From NCBI RefSeq assembly GCF_000717595.1, contig NZ_JNZO01000008.1, positions 62,001-126,000 on the forward strand: a DNA stretch of 64,000 bases, read 5' to 3'. A program made the position numbers and the translations under genes. This document shows, in pieces, positions 56,455-64,000 of this stretch (positions within the stretch are counted from its first letter, which is position 1; every line of letters begins with the position of its first letter). The notes under the pieces are model-generated. The model was not told the origin of the DNA. It saw nothing but the letters and a program-made list of their open reading frames with translations, and searched no databases. Source of the stretch: Streptomyces flavochromogenes (GTDB lineage: Bacteria; Actinomycetota; Actinomycetes; Streptomycetales; Streptomycetaceae).

Positions 56455-57873
56455 ATGAGAAGTGCCCGGTTCCGCCGTACGCGCCGCGCAAGCGCGGTCA
56501 CCCTCGTCTCCGCGCTCACGCTGACCGCGCTCGCCGCCTGCGGCACGAGCAGCAGCAGCAACAACGGCAGCGGCGGTTCCGAGGGCGGTGGGTCCTCCGA
56601 CCCCACCGCCCCGCTGGACCCGAAGACCAAGGTCACGCTCACGATCGACTGCATGCCCCCCGCGGCGAAGGCGGCCGAGCTCAAGGAGTGGAAGGAGGAC
56701 GTCGCCGAGTTCAACAAGACGTACCCCAACGTCACCATCGAGGGCCGCTCCACCCCCGGCCAGTGCCTGGAGCCGCCGCGTTTCACCGCGATGCTCAAGG
56801 CCAAGTCCCAGCCGGACGTGTTCTACACCTACTTCACCGACCTGCCGCAGGTGCTCTCCGAGAACGGCGCCGCGGACATCACCGCGTATGTCAACGACAA
56901 GAGCGTCCCGCTCCTCAAGGACATCGACCCGAACGTCCTCGGCTCCCTCAAGCAGGACGGCAAGCTGTACGGCCTGCCCACCAGCAACTACACGATGGGC
57001 CTGCTGGTCAACCGCAAGCTCTTCAAGGACGCCGGGCTGAACCCCGACGCCCCGCCGCGCACCTGGGACGAGGTCCGCACCGCCGCCAAGAAGATCGCCG
57101 GCCTCGGCAACGGCGTCGCCGGCTTCGGCGAGTACAGCGCCGGCAACACCGGCGGCTGGCACTTCACCGCCCAGATGTACAGCATCGGCGGCGAGGTCGT
57201 CGACGCGAGCGGCAAGAAGGCCGCCTTCAACAACGAGCTCGGCAAGCAGGTCGCCAAGAACCTCCACGCCATGCGCTGGGAGGACGACAGCATGGGCAAG
57301 ACCCAGCTGCTCCAGTGGGGCGACCTGCAGAAGCAGATAGCCACCGACAAGCTCGGCATGTTCCTCGCCGCCCCCGACGACATCGCGTACATGGTTCAGC
57401 AACTCGGCGCGAAGTACGAGAACTTCGGCATGGGACCCATCCCCGGCGAGAAGAACACCCTGGCCGGAGGCAACAACTACATGATCAAGCAGGGCATCTC
57501 CGGCGACAAGATCAAGGCCGCCGTCGCCTGGCTCAACTTCAAGAACCTCACCGTGGGCAAGGGTCAGTTCGACTGGGCCCGCACCAAGCAGGACGCCCTC
57601 CCCGTCGGCGTCCCGCAGCCCAACTTCTGGCTGAACGACTCCAAGGCCAAGGACGACGCCGCACGCGTCGCCAACGCCACCATGCCGGTCGAGAACTTCA
57701 AGTCCTTCATGGACAACCCCGTCGCCGGCAAGGCCGAGCCCCCGAAGGCGCAGGAGGTCTACAAGGTCCTCGACAACGTGATGTCCGGTCTCCTCACCAA
57801 CAAGGACGCCGACATCGACAAGCTCCTCGCCACCGCCGAGGCACAGGTCAACCAGGTCCTCGCCACCCAGTGA
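56455..57873 (+). CDS. ABC sugar transporter substrate-binding lipoprotein
   Basis: This 472-residue family 1 extracellular solute-binding protein has a signal peptide with lipobox L-T-A-L-A-A-C, a Ser/Gly linker, and the two-lobe fold (VTLTIDCMPPAAKAAELKEWKEDVAEFNKTYPNVTIEG, YGLPTSNYTMGLLVNRKLFKDAGLNPDAPPRTWDEV, GMGPIPGEKNTLAGGNNYMI). It would deliver alpha-gluco-oligosaccharides to the permeases. ATG 56455 follows GAAGGGGA. Its TGA overlaps a GTG that would start the first permease, if the homopolymer tract that follows is mis-sized. Confidence 0.93.
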   Translation: MRSARFRRTRRASAVTLVSALTLTALAACGTSSSSNNGSGGSEGGGSSDPTAPLDPKTKVTLTIDCMPPAAKAAELKEWKEDVAEFNKTYPNVTIEGRSTPGQCLEPPRFTAMLKAKSQPDVFYTYFTDLPQVLSENGAADITAYVNDKSVPLLKDIDPNVLGSLKQDGKLYGLPTSNYTMGLLVNRKLFKDAGLNPDAPPRTWDEVRTAAKKIAGLGNGVAGFGEYSAGNTGGWHFTAQMYSIGGEVVDASGKKAAFNNELGKQVAKNLHAMRWEDDSMGKTQLLQWGDLQKQIATDKLGMFLAAPDDIAYMVQQLGAKYENFGMGPIPGEKNTLAGGNNYMIKQGISGDKIKAAVAWLNFKNLTVGKGQFDWARTKQDALPVGVPQPNFWLNDSKAKDDAARVANATMPVENFKSFMDNPVAGKAEPPKAQEVYKVLDNVMSGLLTNKDADIDKLLATAEAQVNQVLATQ

Positions 57874-57884
57874 CGGGGACCGGC

Positions 57885-57935
57885 GGGGGGGGGGCGGCCC
57901 GCCCGCCCCCCCCCCCCGCGCCCCCCCCCCCCCCC
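57885..57935. repeat. G10-C12-C15 homopolymer cluster at the permease start
   Basis: Runs of ten G (57885-57894), twelve C (57906-57917) and fifteen C (57921-57935) follow one another. From GTG 57870 the frame would encode MTGTGG plus Ala/Pro and be one base out of register with the permease at LTAHGFLIGAVLCFAF. Adding one base, or removing two, in the tract restores one continuous gene. It is either a sequencing/assembly slip or a real slippage-prone tract. Confidence 0.9.
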
Positions 57936-57967
57936 ACCTCACCGCCCACGGCTTCCTCATCGGCGCC

Positions 57968-58783
57968 GTGCTCTGCTTCGCCTTCTTCTCCTGGTACCCG
58001 ATGGTCAGGGAGTTCCTCCTGGCCTTCCAGAAGACCGAGAGCGGACAGTCGACCTGGGTCGGCTTCGACAACCTCGTCACCGTCGTCAACGACCCCGCCT
58101 TCTGGCAGGCCTGGCGCAACACGCTCCTGTTCACCGTGCTCGCGCTCGTCTTCGGCTTCGTGGTCCCGTTCGTCGTCGCCCTCGTCATCAACGAGTTCCA
58201 CCACGGCCAGGGCTATCTGCGCCTGCTCGTCTACCTGCCCGTGATGCTCCCGCCGGTCGCCTCGGTGCTCCTCTTCAAGTACCTGTACGACCCCGGCTAC
58301 GGCCTCCTCAACGAGCTCTTCCGCTTCCTCCACCTCCCCGAGCAGCAATGGCTCCAGGACCCCGACCTCTCCATGCTCTCCGTCGTCATCGCCTCCACCT
58401 GGATGAACATGGGCGGCGCGGCCCTGATCTACCTCGCAGCACTCCAGAGCATCCCCGGCGAGCTGTACGAGGCGGCCGAGCTCGACGGCGCCGGGCTGTT
58501 CCGCAAGATCTGGCACGTCACCATCCCGCAGACGCGCCTGATCCTCTCCCTGATGCTGCTCATGCAGGTCATCGCCACCATGCAGGTCTTCGTCGAACCG
58601 TTCCTGCTCACCGGCGGCGCGGGCCCCGAGGGATCGACCACGACCGTCGTCTACCTCATCTACCAATACGCCTTCAACTTCAACAACTACGGTGCCGCGG
58701 CGGCGCTCGGCCTGCTCCTCCTCGTACTCCTGGCCGGATTCTCGGCGGCGTACGTGAAGCTCAGCCGCGCCGAGGACGAGTAG
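57968..58783 (+). CDS. Sugar ABC transporter permease 1 (5' end uncertain)
   Basis: From GTG 57968 the product has 271 residues, but this start cuts the first membrane helix: the in-frame sequence upstream, HLTAHGFLIGAVLCFAFFSWYP, clearly belongs to it. The rest is a MalF-type permease with six helices and the EAA loop (ELYEAAELDGAGLFRKIWHVTIPQTRLIL). The true start is probably GTG 57870, overlapping the binding-protein stop, with the frame broken in the G/C homopolymers. It pairs with the next permease to import alpha-glucan oligomers. The gap to it is 16 bp. Confidence 0.85.
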   Translation: MLCFAFFSWYPMVREFLLAFQKTESGQSTWVGFDNLVTVVNDPAFWQAWRNTLLFTVLALVFGFVVPFVVALVINEFHHGQGYLRLLVYLPVMLPPVASVLLFKYLYDPGYGLLNELFRFLHLPEQQWLQDPDLSMLSVVIASTWMNMGGAALIYLAALQSIPGELYEAAELDGAGLFRKIWHVTIPQTRLILSLMLLMQVIATMQVFVEPFLLTGGAGPEGSTTTVVYLIYQYAFNFNNYGAAAALGLLLLVLLAGFSAAYVKLSRAEDE

Positions 58784-58799
58784 GACCGGGGAGACCAGC

Positions 58800-59675
58800 A
58801 TGTCCACACGCACACTCATCTCGCCGGCGCTGCTCGCCCGCCCGCGGGGCCGGGCCCTGTACTGGGTGGTCTTCGCCGTGGTCGTCGGCGGCTTCACCCT
58901 GGCGTTCCTCGGCCCCCTCTACTGGATGGTGTCCAGCGGCTTCAAGGACACCCAGGAGGTCGTCCAGACACCGCCGACCCTGGTGCCGCACACCTTCGAG
59001 CCCGGGAACTACTCACGTGCCTGGGAGGTCATGGACCTCTCCACGCTGCTCTTCAACACCCTCTACTACGCGTTCGGCGCGCTCGCCTTCCAGCTCGTCC
59101 TGGACGTGGCCGCCGCCTACTCCCTCTCCAAGCTCCGGCCGGTCTTCGGCAAGGCCGTGCTCGGCATGATGCTCGCCACCCTGATGATCCCGGCGACCGT
59201 CCTCGTCGTACCCCAGTACCTGACCGTCCTGGACCTGCCGATCTTCGAACGCAACCTGCTGAACTCGCCCTGGGTGATCTGGCTGCCCTCGGTGACCAAC
59301 GCCTTCAACATCTTCCTGCTCAAGCGCTTCTTCGACTCGATCCCCAAGGAACTCCTGGACGCCGCGTCCATCGACGGAGCGTCCCCGATGCGGATCCTGT
59401 GGTCGATCGTGCTGCCCATCTCACGGCCGATCCTCGGCGTCGTCTCGATCTTCGCCGTCGTGGGCGTCTGGAAGGACTTCCTCTGGCCGATGCTCACCCT
59501 GCCCGACCCGGCCGGCCAGACCCTCAACGTCGGCATCTACTCCCTCGCCAACGGCGTCCCGGTCAATGTCCTGATCGCCGCGCTCACCATCGCGTCCGTG
59601 CCGACCCTCCTGATCTTCCTGGTCTTCCAGCGCAACATCATGAGCGGCCTCACGGCGGGCGGCCTCAAGGGCTGA
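58800..59675 (+). CDS. Sugar ABC transporter permease 2
   Basis: This 291-residue MalG-type permease has a cytoplasmic N-terminus, TM1 (VVFAVVVGGFTLAFLGPLYW), and the EAA loop (KELLDAASIDGASPMRILWSIVLPISRPIL) between TM4 and TM5. ATG 58800 follows GGGGAGA. With permease 1 and the lipoprotein it makes an importer lacking a local ATPase. In Streptomyces such CUT1 systems usually share the multitask ATPase MsiK encoded elsewhere, and I infer the same here. Confidence 0.93.
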   Translation: MSTRTLISPALLARPRGRALYWVVFAVVVGGFTLAFLGPLYWMVSSGFKDTQEVVQTPPTLVPHTFEPGNYSRAWEVMDLSTLLFNTLYYAFGALAFQLVLDVAAAYSLSKLRPVFGKAVLGMMLATLMIPATVLVVPQYLTVLDLPIFERNLLNSPWVIWLPSVTNAFNIFLLKRFFDSIPKELLDAASIDGASPMRILWSIVLPISRPILGVVSIFAVVGVWKDFLWPMLTLPDPAGQTLNVGIYSLANGVPVNVLIAALTIASVPTLLIFLVFQRNIMSGLTAGGLKG

Positions 59676-59907
59676 ACGGCCGTCCGCGCCACCGCGGGCA
59701 CCAGCGCCACCCCGGCCCCGGCCACCCCGCCCGGCCACCCGGCCCCCGGCCCCGGCCACCCGGCCCCCGGGCCGACCGGGCGGCCCGGCCTCCCCGCGCC
59801 CCGAGGCCTCCGCACCACCCCATGCCTTCGTCGCCGGCCCGCCTCCCATGCCCCGCAGCAACCGGGCCGGCGACGAAGAACCCCGACCTGCCCGAAAGGA
59901 CCGTCAC
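59676..59907 (+). other. Low-complexity C/G-rich gap before the alpha-glucosidase
   Basis: Between the permease and GH13 gene, 232 bp consist largely of repeated GGCCACCCGGCCCC-like motifs with no convincing gene. ATG 59848 in the same frame as GH13 could add 20 residues, but GTG 59908 has the better ribosome site. Confidence 0.6.
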
Positions 59908-61518
59908 GTGGCAGCCCCTCACTCGCATCGCACCGACGACTGGTGGCGCGACGCCGTCATCTACCAGGTGTATCCGCGCAGTTTCGCCGACGGCGACGGC
60001 GACGGCACCGGGGACCTCGCGGGCGTCCGGGCGAGACTGCCCTACCTCGCCGAACTCGGCATCGACGCCGTCTGGTTCACGCCCTGGTACCTCTCGCCCC
60101 TGGTCGACGGCGGTTACGACGTCGCCGACTACCGCACCATCGACCCCGCCTTCGGCACCCTCGCCGAGGCCGAGAAACTCATCGCGGAGGCCCGCGAACT
60201 CGGCATCCGGGTGATCGTCGACATCGTCCCCAACCACGTCTCCGACCAGCACGCCTGGTTCCGCGCCGCCCTCGCGGCCGGGCCCGGCAGCCCGGAGCGC
60301 GAGCTCTTCCACTTCCGGCCAGGACACGGCGAGAACGGCGAACTCCCGCCCAACACCTGGCCCTCCCAGTTCTCCGGACCGACCTGGACCCGGGTCGAGG
60401 ACGGCGAGTGGTACCTCCACCTCTTCACCCCCGAACAGCCCGACCTCAACTGGGCCCACCCGGCCGTCCGCCGCGAACACGAGGACGTCCTCCGCTTCTG
60501 GTTCGAACGAGGAGTCGCCGGCGTACGCATCGACTCCGCCGCGCTGCTCGCCAAGGACCCGGCCCTCGCCGACTTCGTCGAGGGCGTCGACCCCCACCCG
60601 TACATCGACCAGGACGAACTCCACGACATCTACCGGTCGTGGCGTGCCATAGCCGACGAGTACGGCGCCGTCTTCGTCGGCGAGGTCTGGCTCCCGGACT
60701 CCGAACGCTTCGCCCGCTACCTCCGCCCCGACGAACTCCACACCGCGTTCAACTTCACCTTCCTCTCCTGCCCCTGGGAGGCGGACCGGCTGCGCCGCAC
60801 CATCGACGACACGCTCGCCGAACACGCCCCCGTCGGCGCCCCCGCCACCTGGGTCCTCTGCAACCACGACGTCACCCGCACGGTCACCCGCTACGGGCGC
60901 GCCGACACCGGCTTCGACTTCGCCACGAAGACCTTCGGCACGCCCACGGACCTCGCCCTCGGAACCCGACGGGCCCGCGCGGCGGCCCTGCTGACCCTCG
61001 CACTCCCCGGATCGGTGTACGTGTACCAGGGCGAGGAACTCGGCCTGCCCGAGGCGGAGGTGCCGCTGGACCGGATCGAGGACCCCATGCACGCCCGCTC
61101 CGGAGGCAGGGACCCCGGTCGCGACGGCTGCCGCGTACCGCTGCCGTGGACCTCCGGAGCGCCCTGGTACGGGTTCGGCCCCGACGCCGGCTCCGAGCCG
61201 TGGCTTCCCCAGCCCCGGGACTGGGACGGCTACGCGGTGGACCGTCAGCAGGCGGACGGGGACTCGATGCTGACGCTGTACCGCGAGGCGCTGAGGCTGC
61301 GCGGCTCGGTGGAGGGCTTCGGCGACGGCCCCCTGACCTGGCTGCCCGCGGCGGAGGGGGTACTCGCCTTCGCCCGTGGTGAGGGTCTGCTGTGCCTGGT
61401 CAACCTCTCCGCGACCCCGGCCGAACTCCCGGCGCACGAGGCACTGCTCCTGGCGAGCGGCCCACTGGACACCGACGGCCGCCTGCCCGGCGACACGGCG
61501 GTGTGGCTGCGGACCTGA
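59908..61518 (+). CDS. Cytoplasmic GH13 alpha-glucosidase
   Basis: This 536-residue protein without a signal peptide has the GH13 conserved regions VDIVPNHVS, GVRIDSAAL (nucleophile Asp209), FVGEVWL (acid/base Glu259) and VLCNHDVTR (Asp321), with DAVIYQVYPRSFADGDGDGTGDLAG at the start. The pattern fits the actinobacterial oligo-alpha-glucosidase group (GH13_30-like). It would split imported alpha-gluco-oligosaccharides into glucose. GTG 59908 follows AAAGGA. As the last gene after the ABC permeases it completes the alpha-glucan pathway. Confidence 0.92.
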   Translation: MAAPHSHRTDDWWRDAVIYQVYPRSFADGDGDGTGDLAGVRARLPYLAELGIDAVWFTPWYLSPLVDGGYDVADYRTIDPAFGTLAEAEKLIAEARELGIRVIVDIVPNHVSDQHAWFRAALAAGPGSPERELFHFRPGHGENGELPPNTWPSQFSGPTWTRVEDGEWYLHLFTPEQPDLNWAHPAVRREHEDVLRFWFERGVAGVRIDSAALLAKDPALADFVEGVDPHPYIDQDELHDIYRSWRAIADEYGAVFVGEVWLPDSERFARYLRPDELHTAFNFTFLSCPWEADRLRRTIDDTLAEHAPVGAPATWVLCNHDVTRTVTRYGRADTGFDFATKTFGTPTDLALGTRRARAAALLTLALPGSVYVYQGEELGLPEAEVPLDRIEDPMHARSGGRDPGRDGCRVPLPWTSGAPWYGFGPDAGSEPWLPQPRDWDGYAVDRQQADGDSMLTLYREALRLRGSVEGFGDGPLTWLPAAEGVLAFARGEGLLCLVNLSATPAELPAHEALLLASGPLDTDGRLPGDTAVWLRT

Positions 61519-61592
61519 CGCTGCTCGTACGGCCGCCCCGGCGCGGCACGGCGCTCCCGGCACCGGGGGCTCCGTGCCACCCCGGAGGGCTC

Positions 61593-61609
61593 CGGCCGCC
61601 GGGCGGCCG
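61593..61609. terminator. Short hairpin between GH13 and NUDIX genes
   Basis: CGGCCGC-CGG-GCGGCCG forms a 7-bp stem between two convergent genes, 5 bp before the NUDIX stop. It is weak on its own. Confidence 0.3.
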
Positions 61610-61614
61610 TGGGT

Positions 61615-62367
61615 TCAGACCGCGTCGTCGTACCTGCGGAGGACCTGCGGCAGATAGTCCGCGCCGGGACCGAGGCGGTCCGCCTCGGGGGCCGACGACA
61701 CGAAGGCGACCTCGTCCAGCTCGGGCCCGGCGCCGCGCCCGGTCTCCGCGACCACCAGTTCGGCATGCCGGCGGAGCAGGAGGGCGGAGGTCACGGGCGG
61801 GGCGAGGAGATGGAAGCCGAGGCTGCCGAACCGGCGTCCGCGGGTGACCGCGAACAACCGCAACTCCTCGTCGGGGATCCGGACGCCGAGCTCTTCGGCG
61901 AGCTCGCGCGCGGCGTCCCGCCGCAGGGCGTCCTCGTCGAGCGGGTGGCCGTCGGCCGGCGGTTCCACCGAACCGCCCGGGAGCGTCCAGCGGCCGGGCG
62001 CGGCCGTGGTGGGAGCCCCGCGGCCGACGACGAGACCCCGCTCGGTGGGCAGCAGCACCGTGACGAACACCGACCCCGGCACGCCCCCGGCGGCCCGGAG
62101 CACCCGCAGGGCCCTGTGCCGGTAGGAGAGCCGGGCCCAACGCGCCACCAGCACACCGGGCACGGAGAGATCCACGCCCAGACCCGCGACCAGAGGACCG
62201 TCGAACGTGGCCGGGTTGCGGGCCTTCGTGACGGTCCAGAGCCGGTCCACCTCAGCCTGCTCCCACGGTGTCAGGACGGGCGGAGGATGCTCGACGAAGC
62301 TGATCCGACGTACGTCGAGGAACTCCACGGGCCGCGCCCGGAGGTGGTCGCTACCCGAGGTGGTCAC
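61615..62367 (-). CDS. NUDIX hydrolase-like protein with N-terminal extension
   Basis: This 250-residue protein has a Nudix-like core GRWTLPGGSVEPPADGHPLDEDALRRDAARELAEELGVRI, in which the box has a slightly expanded loop before the RELAEELG helix, and a preceding FVTVLLPTERGLVVGRG strand pair. The N-terminal 100 residues (VEFLDVRRISFVEHPPPVL, WTVTKARNPATFDGPLVAG) are an unassigned extension seen in some actinobacterial Nudix proteins. GTG 62367 follows AGGAGG and overlaps the upstream phosphotransferase by 17 nt, so the pair is coupled. Confidence 0.8.
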   Translation of the reverse strand: MTTSGSDHLRARPVEFLDVRRISFVEHPPPVLTPWEQAEVDRLWTVTKARNPATFDGPLVAGLGVDLSVPGVLVARWARLSYRHRALRVLRAAGGVPGSVFVTVLLPTERGLVVGRGAPTTAAPGRWTLPGGSVEPPADGHPLDEDALRRDAARELAEELGVRIPDEELRLFAVTRGRRFGSLGFHLLAPPVTSALLLRRHAELVVAETGRGAGPELDEVAFVSSAPEADRLGPGADYLPQVLRRYDDAV

Positions 62368-63394
62368 GGAGCACCTCCTCCGCCTCGTCCAGCCGCTCGC
62401 GCAGTACGACCGCCGCCCGGACACGGTTCCGGGCGTACGCCTCCAGGGACGGCGTGACCGGTCCCAGCCCGTCGACGACGGTGTTCAAAGGGTAGACCGT
62501 GCAGCCGAGGTACGCGGCCGTCAGCCGCACGACGCTCACCAGCTCCTCCACCGACGGCGTCGGGTGGAGGTCGCGGTAGGCGGCGACGAGCCGGGCGAGG
62601 CCTTGCGGCCAGTCCGCGTGGGTCAGCACGGTGCGGGGGTCGAGCGCGAGGCGGCCCAGCTCCCACATCGGGTCGCGCCGGCCGGGCGGGTGGAAGTCGA
62701 TCACGGCGGCGACGCGGTCACCGCGCAGCAGCACGTTCGGCCCTGACAGATCCCCGTGCACGATCTGCGAGGTCGTCTCCGACGGCGCCGTCTCGAGCAG
62801 CCGTTCCACGCGATGCAACGCGGCCAGCCGCTCCCTCGCGGCTCGCGCCGCCCACTGCTCGAAACCGCTTCGCGGCGGCTCCGCCTCGTACCGGCGCACC
62901 AGATCCGTGAGCCTCACGCGGGCACGCGCCGGATCGAAGGACCGGTCCCTCGGCCCGCGCGTGGGCCGGCCGAGCGGGTGCCGGGCCAGGCCTCTGTGCA
63001 GGCGCCCGATCGCCGTCCCGACCGCTTCCCACCTCCGGCCCGTGAGCCGTCCGTCGGCGGTGACCGCTCCGGCGACGAACGCCGTCACCGAGAGCGCCGT
63101 CCCCCGGTACGAGGCGACCAGCCGCCCCTGGTCGACGACGGGTCGGGCCCGCGCCACGGGCACACCGCAGAGCCCGGCGTACTCGCTGAGTCCGGCTGCG
63201 GCCTCGGCGCGGGCGAGATCCGTGCCGGTCGGGTACGTCTTCACGAACCACCGTTCGCCCGTGGCCGTCTCCGCCACGAAGTTGCGGGTCGCCGTACCGG
63301 CCGGCCCTTCGACGAGGGAGGCCGGAACGATGCCGAACTCGCCCGCGAGCAGGAGCGTCACACGGTCGAGCAGCGCTTGGGAGCTGATGGTCAC
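62351..63394 (-). CDS. Aminoglycoside-phosphotransferase-like kinase (APH family)
   Basis: This 347-residue protein has a kinase-like fold: ATRNFVAETATGERWFVKTYPTG (ATP Lys), IGRLHRGLARH, the catalytic IVHGDLSGPNVLLRG and metal-binding AVIDFHPPGRRDPMWELGRLALD. Such proteins phosphorylate small molecules (homoserine, choline, sugars, antibiotics), and no resistance phenotype should be assumed. GTG 63394 follows GGAAGG; the long upstream extension is non-coding. It is divergent from the ChrB/MFS chimera. Confidence 0.82.
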   Translation of the reverse strand: MTISSQALLDRVTLLLAGEFGIVPASLVEGPAGTATRNFVAETATGERWFVKTYPTGTDLARAEAAAGLSEYAGLCGVPVARARPVVDQGRLVASYRGTALSVTAFVAGAVTADGRLTGRRWEAVGTAIGRLHRGLARHPLGRPTRGPRDRSFDPARARVRLTDLVRRYEAEPPRSGFEQWAARAARERLAALHRVERLLETAPSETTSQIVHGDLSGPNVLLRGDRVAAVIDFHPPGRRDPMWELGRLALDPRTVLTHADWPQGLARLVAAYRDLHPTPSVEELVSVVRLTAAYLGCTVYPLNTVVDGLGPVTPSLEAYARNRVRAAVVLRERLDEAEEVLRDHLG

Positions 63395-63452
63395 GACCGA
63401 GCCTTCCCGCGAGGCGGCGCGATAACCCGGACCATGCCGCTGTGCGGAACGC

Positions 63453-64000
63453 ATGTCACGCTCGGTGACCGAAGGGCAGGCCGTCACGCTCACGGCGCTG
63501 GGGCGCTCTCCTGAGGACGCCGCCCGGTTCGAGGCGATGTTCACCGATGCGCGATCCGAGGACCGGACGGAGTTCCTCGCGGACTGCGACACGTTCGGGG
63601 AGGAGATCGCCAAGGAGATCCGTACGGCCGAGTTCACCCTGGCCGAGCTCGAAGAAGAGGAACAGAGCCTGGAGCGGCTGCGGCGCTGGCACCGCGACCT
63701 GACCGCCCACGGCGTCGCCGCGAGCCTCGGCGGCTTCTCGGAGGACGCCGTCACCTCGCTCCTCATACTCGGCGGGCTCCTCGCCCTGTACGACGGCGCC
63801 GAGGTCCTCCTCAAGCCGGTCTTCGGCACCCTCGCCGACCGGATCGGCGCTCGACCCGTGCTCCTCGGCGGCCTGGTGGCGTTCGCCGCCGCCTCCGCCG
63901 TGTACGCGATCGCCGACAGCCCCGGCCGGCTGTGGGCCGCCCGTCCGGGTCAGGGCGCCGCCGCATCCGCCTTCTCGCCTTCGGACTCCGCGCTCGTCGC
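63453..64000 (+). CDS. ChrB-fragment/MFS transporter chimera (partial at window end)
   Basis: One uninterrupted frame from ATG 63453 runs off the window. Residues about 15-95 (EDAARFEAMFTDARSEDRTEFLADCDTFGEEI, FTLAELEEEEQSLERLRRWHRDLTA) match the second half of a ChrB N-terminal domain found in chromate-resistance regulators. From about residue 97 it becomes an MFS transporter start: SEDAVTSLLILGGLLALYDGAEVLLKP, then FGTLADRIGARPVLLGG (the G-x-L-a-D-R-x-G-R/A-R loop between TM2 and TM3). The ChrB N-half is missing. It may be an in-frame fusion by deletion. The C-terminus lies outside the window. Confidence 0.6.
   Translation, partial: MSRSVTEGQAVTLTALGRSPEDAARFEAMFTDARSEDRTEFLADCDTFGEEIAKEIRTAEFTLAELEEEEQSLERLRRWHRDLTAHGVAASLGGFSEDAVTSLLILGGLLALYDGAEVLLKPVFGTLADRIGARPVLLGGLVAFAAASAVYAIADSPGRLWAARPGQGAAASAFSPSDSALV

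Noticed and set aside
56241..58244. A frame running through the binding-protein gene into the permease
   Set aside because: It is a shifted reading of the lipoprotein gene that stays open through the homopolymers. Only its last part touches the GTG 57870 start region.
62351..63394. Aminoglycoside resistance gene
   Set aside because: The APH-like fold is widespread in kinases of primary metabolism. Nothing in the sequence or context points to antibiotic modification.

Overview
The window looks like a chromosomal segment of a Streptomyces-type actinomycete. It is very GC-rich with strong third-position GC, has many GTG starts with GGAG-type ribosome sites, and carries many secreted modular glycosidases. 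It also encodes actinobacterial specialities: SpoIIE-type phosphatases with GAF/PAS sensors, an F420 (deazaflavin)-type nitroreductase, a Tat-exported phospholipase C, a C-minus ribosomal protein L31 and a ydaO c-di-AMP riboswitch in front of a LysM/transglycosylase cell-wall gene. I saw no tRNA, rRNA, insertion sequence or CRISPR array.

Region 1 (1-13.1 kb) holds housekeeping, signalling and regulatory genes: the tip of a MoxR ATPase, a frame-broken GAF/SpoIIE phosphatase, a DUF5519 protein, a divergent HxlR regulator/thioesterase pair sharing a perfect operator, a YihY membrane protein, a response-regulator relic, a NUDIX hydrolase, an AMIN-like secreted protein, a cyclophilin, an NmrA-like reductase, L31 type B, a large multi-sensor SpoIIE phosphatase, an alpha/beta hydrolase and a decayed tandem universal stress protein containing a 44-bp perfect palindrome.

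Region 2 (13.1-34.5 kb) has a LURP-one-like protein, a phosphoribosyltransferase-hydrolase fusion, the riboswitch-controlled LysM/SLT protein, phospholipase C, a DeoR-SIS isomerase-class II aldolase amino-sugar module, LysR/EamA, several small-molecule enzymes, a serine beta-lactamase-like hydrolase, an FAD oxidoreductase, and an oxidative-stress set (katG divergent from a Fur-family regulator, then tpx).

Region 3 (34.7-61.5 kb) is the most distinctive. It is rich in secreted polysaccharide-degrading enzymes: an alginate-lyase-family protein, GH16 plus ricin lectin, GH3, GH30 plus ricin lectin, and two tandem giant GH87-type (mycodextranase/alpha-1,3-glucanase) enzymes. With them are a LacI regulator, a complete sugar ABC transporter (binding protein and two permeases, no ATPase) and a cytoplasmic GH13 alpha-glucosidase. 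Read together, GH87 would attack alpha-1,3-glucan, GH30/GH16/GH3 would attack beta-1,6/1,3-glucan, and released alpha-oligosaccharides would be imported and hydrolysed by GH13. This suggests a fungal cell-wall (alpha- plus beta-glucan) utilisation locus. Embedded among these are a GlxA-type regulator, a second GAPDH, a secreted polyester-hydrolase-like enzyme and a PadR/HAAS pair.

Region 4 (61.6-64 kb) has a NUDIX hydrolase overlapping an APH-like phosphotransferase and, running off the end, an apparent ChrB-fragment/MFS transporter chimera. Several frames are interrupted at low-complexity or homopolymer DNA (about 0.4-0.9, 12.1-13.1 and 57.9 kb); these are either real decay or assembly errors, and raw reads would settle which.
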